A stretch of DNA of 64,000 nt from Staphylococcus roterodami (GTDB lineage: Bacteria; Bacillota; Bacilli; Staphylococcales; Staphylococcaceae), in the NCBI GenBank assembly GCA_022493055.1, contig CP092781.1, forward strand, positions 558,001 to 622,000, in the 5' to 3' direction. Numbering within the stretch: position 1 is the first letter of the stretch; each line of letters begins with the position of its first letter. Below are positions 10,080-18,647 of this stretch, in pieces. The notes beneath the pieces were generated by a model. That model had not been told where the DNA came from, made no database searches, and saw nothing but the letters and a program-made list of their open reading frames with translations. Position numbers and translations under genes: made by a program.

Positions 10080-11714
10080 ATGTCTTATAGTATTGGAATA
10101 GATTTTGGAACTGCATCAGGGCGTGTATTTTTAATTAATACAGCAAATGGTCAAGTTGTTTCGAAATTTGTAAAAAATTATACACATGGTGTGATTGAAA
10201 ATGAACTCAATGGCTTAAAAATACCACATACATATGCACTACAAAATAGTAATGATTATCTAGAAATTATAGATGAAGGTATAGCACACTTAATAACGGA
10301 TTCTAAAATAGATCCAGCTGAGATTGTTGGTATTGGTATAGATTTCACCTCATCTACTGTTATCTTTACTGATAAAAATCTTAATCCTATTCATAATTTA
10401 AAGCAATTTAAAAATAATCCACATGCTTATGTAAAATTATGGAAACACCATGGCGCATATAAAGAAGCGGAAAAATTGTACCAAACAGCATTAGAAAACA
10501 AAAATGAGTGGTTAGGACATTATGGTTATAATGTGAGCAGTGAATGGATGATTCCTAAAATAATGGAAGTTATGAATCAAGCACCGGAAATTATAGAGAA
10601 AACAGCTTATATCATGGAAGCAGGAGATTGGATTGTTAATAAGTTAACTAATAAAAATATACGCTCTAATTGTGGATTAGGTTATAAATCATTTTGGGAA
10701 GAAACTACAGGATTTCATTATGATTTATTTGATAAAATTGATCCTAAATTGTCTGAAGTTATTAAAGAAAAAGTATCTGCACCTATTGTAAATATTGGAG
10801 AATCAGTAGGGAAAATATCTGAAAATATGGCTCAGAAATTAGGGCTGTCAAAAGAAACTAGGGTAAGTCCATTTATTATTGATGCACATGCTAGCTTATT
10901 AGGTATAGGATCCGAAAAAGACAAAGAAATGACAATGGTAATTGGGACGAGTACATGTCATCTGATGTTAAATGAAAAACAACATCAAGTTCCTGGTATT
11001 TCAGGTTCTGTAAAAGGAGCTATTATCCCAGAATTATATGCGTATGAAGCTGGTCAATCAGCAGTAGGTGACTTGTTTGAATATGTTGCTAAACAATCTC
11101 CTAAATCATATGTTGATGAAGCTGAAAAAAGAGGCATCACAGTGTTTGAATTGATGAATGAGAAAATAGAACATCAGCTTCCCGGAGAAAGTGGACTCGT
11201 TGCTCTTGATTGGCATAATGGAAATAGAAGTGTATTAAGCGATTCCAATTTAACAGGGTGTCTCTTTGGATTAACTTTACAAACTAAACATGAGGAAGTT
11301 TATAGAGCTTATTTGGAAGCAACAGCATTTGGGACAAAGATGATTATGCAACAATATCAAGATTGGCATATGGAAGTAGAGAAAGTATTTGCTTGTGGTG
11401 GGATACCTAAAAAGAATGCAATTATGATGGATATATATGCCAATGTTTTAAATAAAAAATTAGTCGTTATGGATAGTGAATATGCACCAGCAATAGGTGC
11501 CGCTATACTAGGGGCTGTATGCAGTGGAGCGCATAACTCAATACACGAGGCTATTGATGCAATGAAAGAGCCAATACTATACGAAATTGAGCCAGAAGCA
11601 GAGAAAGTACAACGATATGAAAAATTATTCAAAGCTTATAAATCATTACATGATATCCATGGTTATAAAAAAGCACATATCATAAAAGAAGTTCAACAGC
11701 TAAGAAATATGTGA
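10080..11714 (+). CDS. araB: FGGY-family carbohydrate kinase, ribulokinase type
   Basis: This is an ATP-dependent sugar kinase with the FGGY actin-like fold, 544 residues. The N-terminal phosphate loop IGIDFGTASGRVF, the substrate loop GIGIDFTSSTVIF, the aspartate region FIIDAHASLLGIG and the second signature ACGGIPKKN are all visible. S. aureus genomes usually annotate this gene as L-ribulokinase AraB. No arabinose isomerase (araA) or epimerase (araD) adjoins it, so the true substrate is unproven. The start follows GGGGGAAAGAAA; a possible cre site lies upstream. Confidence 0.82.
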   Translation: MSYSIGIDFGTASGRVFLINTANGQVVSKFVKNYTHGVIENELNGLKIPHTYALQNSNDYLEIIDEGIAHLITDSKIDPAEIVGIGIDFTSSTVIFTDKNLNPIHNLKQFKNNPHAYVKLWKHHGAYKEAEKLYQTALENKNEWLGHYGYNVSSEWMIPKIMEVMNQAPEIIEKTAYIMEAGDWIVNKLTNKNIRSNCGLGYKSFWEETTGFHYDLFDKIDPKLSEVIKEKVSAPIVNIGESVGKISENMAQKLGLSKETRVSPFIIDAHASLLGIGSEKDKEMTMVIGTSTCHLMLNEKQHQVPGISGSVKGAIIPELYAYEAGQSAVGDLFEYVAKQSPKSYVDEAEKRGITVFELMNEKIEHQLPGESGLVALDWHNGNRSVLSDSNLTGCLFGLTLQTKHEEVYRAYLEATAFGTKMIMQQYQDWHMEVEKVFACGGIPKKNAIMMDIYANVLNKKLVVMDSEYAPAIGAAILGAVCSGAHNSIHEAIDAMKEPILYEIEPEAEKVQRYEKLFKAYKSLHDIHGYKKAHIIKEVQQLRNM

Positions 11715-11847
11715 GCATATGTTTAATATTGTATAGTGAATAATAAAAGAATCTGACACGAAGTTACAAATTAGACCTTTTATGATGTGTAAATCATTAA
11801 TATTTTAAATCTATACTAACTTACCTTTATGTGCATGTCATATATAC

Positions 11848-11862
11848 AAGTAAGCGCTTTTA
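11848..11862 (+). promoter_or_regulatory. Candidate CcpA (cre) site before tdh
   Basis: AAGTAAGCGCTTTTA matches the cre consensus except at two positions and lies about 80 bases before the threonine dehydrogenase start. It would place threonine breakdown under carbon catabolite control. Motif evidence only. Confidence 0.4.
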
Positions 11863-11944
11863 TATTATAATTATTATGAAAATGAATATTATGTCCATTT
11901 GTGATGGACTGAGGTTATATAGAAGAGACAAAGGAGATATTTCT

Positions 11945-12910
11945 ATGAAAAAAATTATGATAACTGGTGCGTTAGGACAAATTGGTACAGAATTAGTTGT
12001 TAAATGTAGAGAAATTTATGGTACGGATAATGTTCTTGCTACAGATATTAGGGAACCTGAAGCAGATTCACCAGTTCAAAATGGACCATTTGAAATCTTA
12101 GACGTTACAGACCGCGATCGTATGTTTGAGTTGGTTAGGGACTTTGAAGCTGACAGCTTAATGCATATGGCTGCTCTATTATCGGCGACTGCAGAGAAAA
12201 ATCCAATACTTGCATGGGATTTAAACATGGGTGGCTTGATGAATGCATTAGAAGCTGCAAGAACATATGACTTACATTTCTTTACGCCAAGTTCAATAGG
12301 TGCATTTGGAGACTCAACTCCTAAAGTTAATACGCCACAAGTTACAATTCAACAACCTACAACCATGTATGGTGTTAATAAAGTAGCTGGAGAATTGTTA
12401 TGTCAGTATTACTTTAAACGTTTTGGTGTTGATACCAGAAGCGTAAGATTCCCCGGTTTAATTTCTCATGTTAAAGAACCAGGTGGTGGCACGACGGACT
12501 ATGCAGTCGAGATTTACTTTAAAGCAGTGAGAGATGGTCGCTATACAAGTTTCATTGATAAAGGAACATATATGGATATGATGTATATGGATGATGCGAT
12601 AGATGCAATTATTAAACTTATGGAAGCTGACGATGCTAAACTAGAAACAAGAAATGGTTATAATTTAAGTGCAATGAGCTTTGATCCTGAAATGGTAAAA
12701 GAAGCTATTCAAGAATATTATCCAGAATTTAAGTTAGATTATGATGTAGACCCAATTAGACAAGGTATTGCAGACAGTTGGCCGGACTCTATTGATACTA
12801 GCTGTTCACGTGGTGAATGGGGCTTTGATCCAAAATATGATTTAGCAAGCATGACAAAATTAATGTTAGAAGCTATCGAACAAAAAGATAATGCTAAAAT
12901 TAATAACTAA
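11945..12910 (+). CDS. tdh: L-threonine 3-dehydrogenase, SDR/epimerase type
   Basis: This NAD-binding extended SDR is usually annotated simply as an NAD-dependent epimerase. The Rossmann glycine motif is [12 protein letters not shown], the catalytic tyrosine-lysine pair is [11 protein letters not shown], and the C-terminal [20 protein letters not shown] is characteristic of the epimerase-like threonine dehydrogenases known from animals and some bacteria. It oxidises threonine to 2-amino-3-ketobutyrate, the substrate of Kbl encoded at 7599. I use the start at 11945 (321 residues) after AAAGGAGATATTTCT; an upstream in-frame extension lacks a ribosome site. Confidence 0.85.
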   Translation: MKKIMITGALGQIGTELVVKCREIYGTDNVLATDIREPEADSPVQNGPFEILDVTDRDRMFELVRDFEADSLMHMAALLSATAEKNPILAWDLNMGGLMNALEAARTYDLHFFTPSSIGAFGDSTPKVNTPQVTIQQPTTMYGVNKVAGELLCQYYFKRFGVDTRSVRFPGLISHVKEPGGGTTDYAVEIYFKAVRDGRYTSFIDKGTYMDMMYMDDAIDAIIKLMEADDAKLETRNGYNLSAMSFDPEMVKEAIQEYYPEFKLDYDVDPIRQGIADSWPDSIDTSCSRGEWGFDPKYDLASMTKLMLEAIEQKDNAKINN

Positions 12911-13152
12911 TTAATTCCACTCACTTTAATACACGGAATATCATTTTAAATTACTCTTTATTTAAATAAACTATTGCATGAATATTTATTTGTCTTCTTA
13001 TAGACAATGGATTTATAGGTGTAGTTCATTTTTAAATAAAGAGTTTTTTGTATTTAAAAGATATTATTAAAACACAGATTACTTGTTTCTATGAAATTAA
13101 TACGTTTATACTAAAAGATATAGGCTTTCTGAAAAAGTGTTAATTAATTTTG
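12911..13152 (+). terminator. Intergenic region tdh-ilvE with a long-loop stem
   Basis: A 14 bp perfect inverted repeat, ACTCTTTATTTAAA (12953-12966) and TTTAAATAAAGAGT (13031-13044), is followed by a T run. It could terminate tdh transcription in spite of its long loop. No coding potential is seen in this stretch. The regulatory sites of ilvE follow immediately. Confidence 0.45.
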
Positions 13153-13167
13153 AATTTTTAGAAAATT
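13153..13167 (+). promoter_or_regulatory. CodY box upstream of ilvE
   Basis: AATTTTTAGAAAATT matches the CodY consensus AATTTTCWGAAAATT at 14 of 15 positions and lies directly before the -35 box of ilvE. CodY is the branched-chain-amino-acid and GTP-responsive repressor of Firmicutes, so repression of ilvE in amino-acid-rich conditions is likely. The motif is seen; the function is inferred. Confidence 0.7.
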
Positions 13168-13169
13168 TA

Positions 13170-13198
13170 TTGAACAGTAAATTAGGGATTGTTATAAT
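13170..13198 (+). promoter_or_regulatory. Sigma-A promoter of ilvE
   Basis: TTGAAC and a perfect TATAAT are separated by 17 bases. The -10 box ends 46 bases before the ilvE start, and the CodY-like box abuts the -35. Confidence 0.7.
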
Positions 13199-13244
13199 TT
13201 AAGTTAAACAAATTCTTAAACTATATTATTAGGAGGCAATCATC

Positions 13245-14321
13245 ATGTCACAACCAGTTAAAGTTGAATTACGCGAAACATTAAAAGAAAAACCTGATAC
13301 ATCTCAATTAGGATTCGGTAAATATTTTACTGATTATATGTTGAGTTATGATTATCATGCAGATAAAGGATGGCATGATTTAAAAATTGTACCTTATGGT
13401 CCGATTGAAATCTCACCAGCAGCGCAAGGTGTTCACTATGGACAATCAGTATTCGAAGGTTTAAAAGCATATAAAAAAGATGGAGAAGTAGCACTTTTCC
13501 GTCCTGAAGAAAACTTTAAACGTCTAAATAACTCATTAGCGCGTTTAGAAATGCCTCAAGTTAACGAAGCTGAATTGTTAGAAGGTCTTAAACAATTAGT
13601 TGATCTAGAAAGAGAATGGGTGCCAGAAGGAGAAGGACAATCTTTATATATTCGTCCATTCGTCTTTGCTACAGAAGGTGCACTAGGCGTAGGTGCGTCA
13701 CATCAATATAAACTACTAATTATTTTATCACCTTCAGGCGCATATTATGGTGGTGAAACTTTAAAACCAACTAAAATCTATGTTGAAGATGAATACGTAC
13801 GTGCTGTTCGCGGTGGTGTAGGTTTTGCAAAAGTTGCAGGTAACTATGCAGCAAGTTTATTAGCGCAAACGAATGCAAATAAATTAGGCTATGACCAAGT
13901 ATTATGGCTTGATGGTGTTGAACAGAAGTATATTGAAGAAGTTGGTAGTATGAATATTTTCTTCGTTGAAAATGGTAAAGTGATTACACCAGAATTAAAT
14001 GGTAGTATTTTACCAGGTATTACTCGTAAATCTATTATTGAATTAGCTAAAAACTTAGGATATGAAGTTGAAGAGCGTCGCGTTTCAATTGATGAATTAT
14101 TTGAGGCATATGATAAAGGCGAATTAACAGAGGTATTCGGTAGTGGAACAGCAGCAGTTATTTCACCTGTTGGTACTTTAAGATACGAAGATCGTGAAAT
14201 TGTAATTAATAATAATGAAACTGGTGAAATTACTCAAAAATTATATGATGTATACACTGGTATTCAAAATGGCTCTTTAGAAGATAAAAATGGTTGGAGA
14301 GTCATCGTACCTAAATATTAA
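13245..14321 (+). CDS. ilvE: Branched-chain amino acid aminotransferase
   Basis: IlvE is the PLP-dependent class IV aminotransferase that interconverts branched-chain amino acids and their keto acids, feeding also branched fatty-acid synthesis. Its length of 358 residues is normal. Family features include [13 protein letters not shown] near the N terminus, [28 protein letters not shown] with the cofactor lysine, and [12 protein letters not shown]. The start follows TTAGGAGGCAATCATC. It is monocistronic with a CodY-like box and its own terminator. Confidence 0.97.
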   Translation: MSQPVKVELRETLKEKPDTSQLGFGKYFTDYMLSYDYHADKGWHDLKIVPYGPIEISPAAQGVHYGQSVFEGLKAYKKDGEVALFRPEENFKRLNNSLARLEMPQVNEAELLEGLKQLVDLEREWVPEGEGQSLYIRPFVFATEGALGVGASHQYKLLIILSPSGAYYGGETLKPTKIYVEDEYVRAVRGGVGFAKVAGNYAASLLAQTNANKLGYDQVLWLDGVEQKYIEEVGSMNIFFVENGKVITPELNGSILPGITRKSIIELAKNLGYEVEERRVSIDELFEAYDKGELTEVFGSGTAAVISPVGTLRYEDREIVINNNETGEITQKLYDVYTGIQNGSLEDKNGWRVIVPKY

Positions 14322-14372
14322 TCGAAAATTAAATATGATCATGACAACAATATACAAAAGTTAATCATGACC

Positions 14373-14456
14373 AAAATCCCTTTCAATTAAGCGAAGCATG
14401 GTAACAAAGTAAAGTTTACAATGATTATTGTTTAGCATTGAAGGGGATTTTACTTA
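14373..14456 (+). terminator. Terminator after ilvE
   Basis: AAAATCCCTTTCAAT (14373-14387) and ATTGAAGGGGATTTT (14437-14451) pair with one G-U over a 49-base loop. A T-rich stretch follows. Confidence 0.6.
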
Positions 14457-14571
14457 TTATATTTAAAAAAATAACCGCAAAACATTGTCCCTGCGTGTTC
14501 ATTTTTCGCAAAAGCAACAATCATCTGAGATTAAGCACAATACGAATAAATAAACAGGAGTATTGATATTA

Positions 14572-15288
14572 ATGGAATGGATATTATTTGATAAAGATGG
14601 AACTTTAATTGAATTTGATAGAAGTTGGGAAAAAATAGGTATAAGATTTGTTGAATCATTACTAGATACATTTCCAGTACAAAATAAAGAATTAGCACTT
14701 AGGCAATTAGGTGTTATGAAAGAGTCTATTGATCCAAAGTCAGTAATGGGATCTGGTTCATTACAGCAAATTATAGCGGCATTTAATGATGTGACAGGAC
14801 AAGATACAACTGAATGGTCAAAGTCGACAAGTCAAAAACTTGTAGATGAACGAATTCCTGAAATTAATTGGGTAGATGGTGTTGAGGAAACACTTCAAAA
14901 GTTGAAGTCACGAGGGTACAAACTAGGTGTCGTAACAAGTGATACTAAAAAAGGTGTAGAACAATTTTTGACTCATACGAATGCAACATCATTATTCGAT
15001 ATAATTATCTCGACTGAAGCACATGCTTATGAGAAGCCCGACCCTAAAGTTTTAGCACCATTATTTGACAATCATCATGTGGCTCCTAATCAAGTTGCTA
15101 TTGTAGGTGATACTGCCAATGATATGAAAACCGCTAGCAATGCAAATTTAGGGATGGCAATTGGTGTATTAACTGGCGTTGCAACTAAAGAAGAATTGTA
15201 CGAAGCGGATGTAATTTTAAACAGTGCAAAAGATATTTTAGATGTATTAAAATGCAGTGTGTCAATAGTAAAACAAAAATTTCTTTAA
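14572..15288 (+). CDS. HAD-family hydrolase (phosphoglycolate-phosphatase-like)
   Basis: This is a haloacid-dehalogenase superfamily phosphatase. Motif I is FDKDGTLIEFD, motif II is VVTSDTK, motif III is the lysine of AYEKPDPKV and motif IV is IVGDTANDM. An alpha-helical cap domain sits between motifs I and II. I choose ATG 14572 (238 residues) because AGGAG lies 11 bases before it; the TTG at 14563 is too close. The substrate is unknown. The C-terminal end lies only 12 bases from the inferred left terminus of the inserted element, but the frame itself appears intact. Confidence 0.85.
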   Translation: MEWILFDKDGTLIEFDRSWEKIGIRFVESLLDTFPVQNKELALRQLGVMKESIDPKSVMGSGSLQQIIAAFNDVTGQDTTEWSKSTSQKLVDERIPEINWVDGVEETLQKLKSRGYKLGVVTSDTKKGVEQFLTHTNATSLFDIIISTEAHAYEKPDPKVLAPLFDNHHVAPNQVAIVGDTANDMKTASNANLGMAIGVLTGVATKEELYEADVILNSAKDILDVLKCSVSIVKQKFL

Positions 15289-15299
15289 AAAAATTTAAA

Positions 15300-15308
15300 A
15301 TCGCGTAA
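15300..15308 (+). repeat. Proposed left terminal inverted repeat of the element
   Basis: ATCGCGTAA at 15300 compares with GTGGTGTAA, the reverse complement of 30554-30562. Six of the inner eight bases agree. AAA precedes the left end (15297-15299) and AAA follows the right end (30563-30565), as expected for a 3 bp target duplication. Confidence 0.5.
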
Positions 15309-15525
15309 TTAAATCAAAATACTTAATAAATTATAAAAGTTACAATTATATTTATCTGAAAACACAAAAAAACTTAAATAACTTCATGTCTAATTATACA
15401 GACAATATACAATTTTTATACATTGAACGCTTCCGCACTCACGATAAATCGTTCGCTTAGACCAATGCATATTTACTGATGAGTTCTTTCAGAACATAAT
15501 CAATAAATATGCATTCACAAAAAGA
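15309..15525. other. Left-end region of the element, with a large hairpin
   Basis: Non-coding DNA between the left terminus and the transposase stop. AATGCATATTTACTGAT (15464-15480) pairs with ATCAATAAATATGCATT (15499-15515) with one mismatch, and an inner GTTCT/AGAAC extends the stem. On the minus strand it lies just past the transposase stop and may end its transcript. An ACGAT-AA-ATCGT palindrome sits nearby at about 15441-15452. The role in transposition is unknown. Confidence 0.5.
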
Positions 15526-16489
15526 TTAGCGATACGCTTGAATGACTTCCTCACTCGTTAAATAATTCAATACTGCACGCGGTCTTGTATTTATTCTTTC
15601 CACAGCTTTATATAATGCATCATCAGAAATATCTTTAAAATCTGTACCTTTCGGAAAATATTGACGTAACAAGCCATTCACATTTTCAATCGAACCTCTT
15701 TGACCTGGACAACCAGGGTCACTAAAATACACACGACAATTAAGTTCGCTTTCTAACAATAAGTAATTAGAAAATTCTTTACCTCTATCTACAGTAATTG
15801 TTTTTGGGCTTAAATCACGCATTAATTCAACAATCGCATCACATACATCTTTAGAACATCTTGAATCTAAACGACAAGCATATAAATATCTTGTTTTACG
15901 CTCTATAATTGTAACCAAACAAGCAAGAGAAGGACGCTTACTTAAAATTGTATCAATTTCATAATGCCCATATTCTTTACGCTCATTTATGAAATGTGGG
16001 ACGATACATAATTGCACGATCGCCTACTTTAATTTTACCGCGCTTCTCTGTAGATTTATTATATTTTTTACCACCTTGCCTTAAATCTTTTTTAACATAT
16101 TTGACCAAACCTTCACGTATATAACGATATATAGTAGGATAGCTTATATATACACCAATATCCTTCTCAATTCTTTCAGCTATCTGTCTTGGTGACCATT
16201 GACATGCTAATTTCTCTTCAATATATACTTTAGATTTTTCATCTAATTTTCGAGATTTCTCTTTATGTTCTTCAGAATGATTATAAGTTACCGAAGCATA
16301 TTCTTGTGCTAAAACAGGGTCATAAACATCATCAAATGTATATCGCTTTAATTCATTTAAAATCACTGAATAATCTCTATCCAATAATCTAGCTATATCT
16401 GCAATAGGAACACCATCATAAAGATATTTCGCAATAGCTAAACGTGTAGTTAAATCTACAGGACGTCGTTTTCTTCGCTTTTTAGCCAT
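15526..16489 (-). pseudogene. IS30-like DDE transposase, split by a +1 frameshift
   Basis: This is the mobilising enzyme of ICE6013-type elements. The N-terminal half (16489 to 15983, 168 codons) has a helix-turn-helix (IADIARLLDRDYSVILNEL) and the linker KRGKIKVGDRAI. The C-terminal half (up to about 16017) carries the DDE domain: D in YEIDTIL, D in ITVDRGKEF and E in RGSIENVNGLLRQYF. The two halves overlap in different frames. Joining YRP to HFINERKEYG by skipping one C in the CGTCCCACAT stretch near 15996-16001 restores a protein of about 320 residues, the family length. This is either a one-base insertion, a sequencing error or programmed +1 frameshifting at CCC. The start follows AAAGGAGAAGATGAAAA. 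Confidence 0.82.
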
Positions 16490-16554
16490 TTTTCATCTTC
16501 TCCTTTACATTTTTAAACATCGTTTATAAAATATAATAGAAGAAGATGTAAAAG

Positions 16555-16600
16555 AAAGCAACTCCCAAACTGACAAATCGATTTAGGGAGTTGCTTTTGT
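16555..16600 (-). terminator. Terminator of the conjugation operon
   Basis: AAAGCAACTCCC (16555-16566) and GGGAGTTGCTTT (16586-16597) form a perfect 12 bp stem. On the minus strand it begins 4 bases after the lipoprotein stop and ends in a T-rich run. It separates the conjugation operon from the transposase, which thus needs its own promoter. Confidence 0.85.
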
Positions 16601-16963
16601 CTATTCTTTTAAATTCTCTTCTTTATAATCTGGTTTATTTTCTTTCATAAATTTCTTGGGCTTCGCGTTATAATCTTCTTCATACTTTCCTGTTGTTTCA
16701 TTTTTACGATATAGACTAGTCCATAAAGTATCGCTATCCTTCAAAGACTTATAAGTCAACGCAATAACTTTACCTTCGTTATAAACATAAATATTACTTT
16801 TATCACGCTTAAACTCTAATGTATCTTTTAATTGAGATTCTTTACTACTTTTATTCTCTAATTTAGAAACTTCCTCAATTTCTTTATCATATTTTTTACC
16901 ACATGCAATTAAAGCTGTAGATATTACTAAAATCAATGTTATCAATAAAAATCGCTTTGTCAT
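16601..16963 (-). CDS. Small lipoprotein of the element (cystatin-like fold, DUF4467 type)
   Basis: This 120-residue product has a lipoprotein signal: KR, a hydrophobic stretch and the lipobox ALIAC with the modified cysteine near residue 21. The mature part is charged and lysine-rich. Staphylococcal ICE6013 elements encode a lipoprotein of this type at this place, often annotated as a cystatin-like-fold lipoprotein (DUF4467). I base the family on recollection of context and general pattern. The start follows AAAAAGGAGATGATTATATC. It is the last gene of the conjugation operon; a role at the cell surface, perhaps in mating contact or exclusion, is only a guess. Confidence 0.7.
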   Translation of the reverse strand: MTKRFLLITLILVISTALIACGKKYDKEIEEVSKLENKSSKESQLKDTLEFKRDKSNIYVYNEGKVIALTYKSLKDSDTLWTSLYRKNETTGKYEEDYNAKPKKFMKENKPDYKEENLKE

Positions 16964-17009
16964 GATATAATCATCTCCTTTTTATTGAATTATATCATTA
17001 TTTTATAAA

Positions 17010-17603
17010 TTATCCACGCCCATTTTTTTGTAAATTAAAACGCTGTACATCATTAATTAACCATTTATCATTTGTACGCACCATATCAAGTTGTACAGAT
17101 GTTTTACGGTTCTCAACTTCCTTTTGCCCCTCAGTATCAATACGCTCATTAAACTGCACAAATACTTTATAATTATCATGCTTAGGGTCATACTGATCAA
17201 AATAGACATGAATATCACTTACTGTTACATCGTCGAAAATACTAAACTTCTCTCTGTTATCACTAAACAACATATCATAATATTTTTCTGTTACTAATGG
17301 CTTAATTGATTTAGCTTTTTGTTTAAATGACGACCCTTTTTTTAACGTAAATAGCTCTGTTGTAAATGCTTGTGCTGTCTCACGTATTTGTTTTTCTTCC
17401 TCCGCAATCACTGTCTTAGATTGACGTTTTACACGTTGATGTAATGCCTTATTCGTATCTTTTTCTTGTTGTAATGATTGTTTTAATTCACTCACATGAT
17501 TCTTTTCTTTTTGAACTTGTTGCTTCGTTGTTTGTGTACCTAAAAAATAAGCACTCACTGTTAAAACTGTCACAATCACAAAGCCAATAATCTTTAATTT
17601 CAT
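17010..17603 (-). CDS. Membrane-anchored conjugation protein with coiled coil and NTF2-like domain
   Basis: The 197-residue product has one N-terminal membrane segment (about residues 5-22), then a long charged helix with heptad-like pattern (about 30-75) and a C-terminal domain with the strand pattern seen in VirB8/TcpC/YddH-like proteins (VFVQFNERID, VQLDMVRTNDKWLINDV). It lies 6 bases after the stop of the CwlT-like gene with ribosome site AAGGAG. It probably stabilises the mating channel on the outer face of the membrane. The family call is tentative; the topology is clear. Confidence 0.65.
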   Translation of the reverse strand: MKLKIIGFVIVTVLTVSAYFLGTQTTKQQVQKEKNHVSELKQSLQQEKDTNKALHQRVKRQSKTVIAEEEKQIRETAQAFTTELFTLKKGSSFKQKAKSIKPLVTEKYYDMLFSDNREKFSIFDDVTVSDIHVYFDQYDPKHDNYKVFVQFNERIDTEGQKEVENRKTSVQLDMVRTNDKWLINDVQRFNLQKNGRG

Positions 17604-17609
17604 CGTTAT

Positions 17610-18647
17610 CTACTCCTTATCATGAATAAAGCTAATACCAGATTCTACTTTCATTTCTCTTTGCGATACGATATAAGGTCCTTTAATATTCATTTCTGTC
17701 ACAGTAAATGTTTTATCATCTTTCACATCAATCACAACAGCTACATGTCCTGTTACTGGCGGTGCACCACCAGCACCAGGCTCGGCGATCATTAACGCAC
17801 CTACAGCGGGTTTACTATTCACTTTATAACCTTCCTCTTTAGCTCTATCATTCCAAAATTGCGCATGAAACCAATACGTCGATATCGGTTTTCCCATTTT
17901 TTGACGAATACCATAGGCATACCATGTACATTGACCCGCTGTATATAAATTACCTTTACCTGCATCTGAATTACTCCATTTTAGCAATTTACCACTAAAA
18001 TTAATATCTTTACCACCAGTAGACTTACATACAGCGCCATCACCATCACTTAATTTTTTCATCATTGATTTTACCGTTGGTATCCATTGCTTATTCATAT
18101 TATTCGGGTCATTCGATGCACCTACAGGCGCATATTTAGGCCCAATTTTCTCTGGTGTCGTTAATCCTTCTTTAATATAAACATCATATAAATTCTTTGC
18201 GCCAGCTTCAAGTCCAGCTTCAATTGTTGGATACGTAGAATCATGAATCGACTTTGTACCCATCACAGATAAGGGATTCTTTTGACGCGTCGCATTTTCT
18301 CCTTTACCCCAACCAGATTCACTCGCAATAATCGCCATAAATAAATTTTCAGGTATTTTATGCTTTTTCGCAATTTTTACAATCACTTTCCCTTTACCTT
18401 CTAATGCGCCACCTTTCGCATTTTGTTCAAATACCGCAATACCTTTATCTTTAACATCACCACCCACACATGACATATCACCATCTGTTTGTTTGTTTTC
18501 CTCTGGACTAAATACAAACATCAATATCACAGGGAACAAGAAAAACAACACACAAAACAATATCAGACCAATTTTTAATAATCTAAATTTAATGCCAATC
18601 GGCGTTTGTTTCATCACTTCTTTTACAACAGTCTTTTTATTTACCAT
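17610..18647 (-). CDS. CwlT-like bifunctional peptidoglycan hydrolase of the conjugation module
   Basis: This 345-residue protein is membrane anchored (hydrophobic segment about 25-47). A glucosaminidase/lysozyme-like domain (about 80-200) has the catalytic glutamate region AIIASESGWGKG. A C-terminal CHAP amidase/endopeptidase domain (about 230-340) has cysteine in GQCTWYAYG and histidine in TGHVAVV. Such two-domain enzymes (CwlT of ICEBs1, Orf14 of Tn916) open the cell wall for the mating channel and are needed for transfer. It overlaps the upstream ConG-like gene by 11 bases, which indicates translational coupling. Confidence 0.85.
   Translation of the reverse strand: MVNKKTVVKEVMKQTPIGIKFRLLKIGLILFCVLFFLFPVILMFVFSPEENKQTDGDMSCVGGDVKDKGIAVFEQNAKGGALEGKGKVIVKIAKKHKIPENLFMAIIASESGWGKGENATRQKNPLSVMGTKSIHDSTYPTIEAGLEAGAKNLYDVYIKEGLTTPEKIGPKYAPVGASNDPNNMNKQWIPTVKSMMKKLSDGDGAVCKSTGGKDINFSGKLLKWSNSDAGKGNLYTAGQCTWYAYGIRQKMGKPISTYWFHAQFWNDRAKEEGYKVNSKPAVGALMIAEPGAGGAPPVTGHVAVVIDVKDDKTFTVTEMNIKGPYIVSQREMKVESGISFIHDKE

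Noticed and set aside
15250..15262. AATGCAG near the HAD end and again at 30588-30594 as a target duplication of the element
   Set aside because: The flanking sequences give no inverted repeats, whereas the ends at 15300/30562 do and fit a 3 bp duplication.
15983..16489. The N-terminal transposase frame as a separate complete protein
   Set aside because: It has no DDE residues, and the downstream frame continues the family alignment directly, so one split gene explains both.
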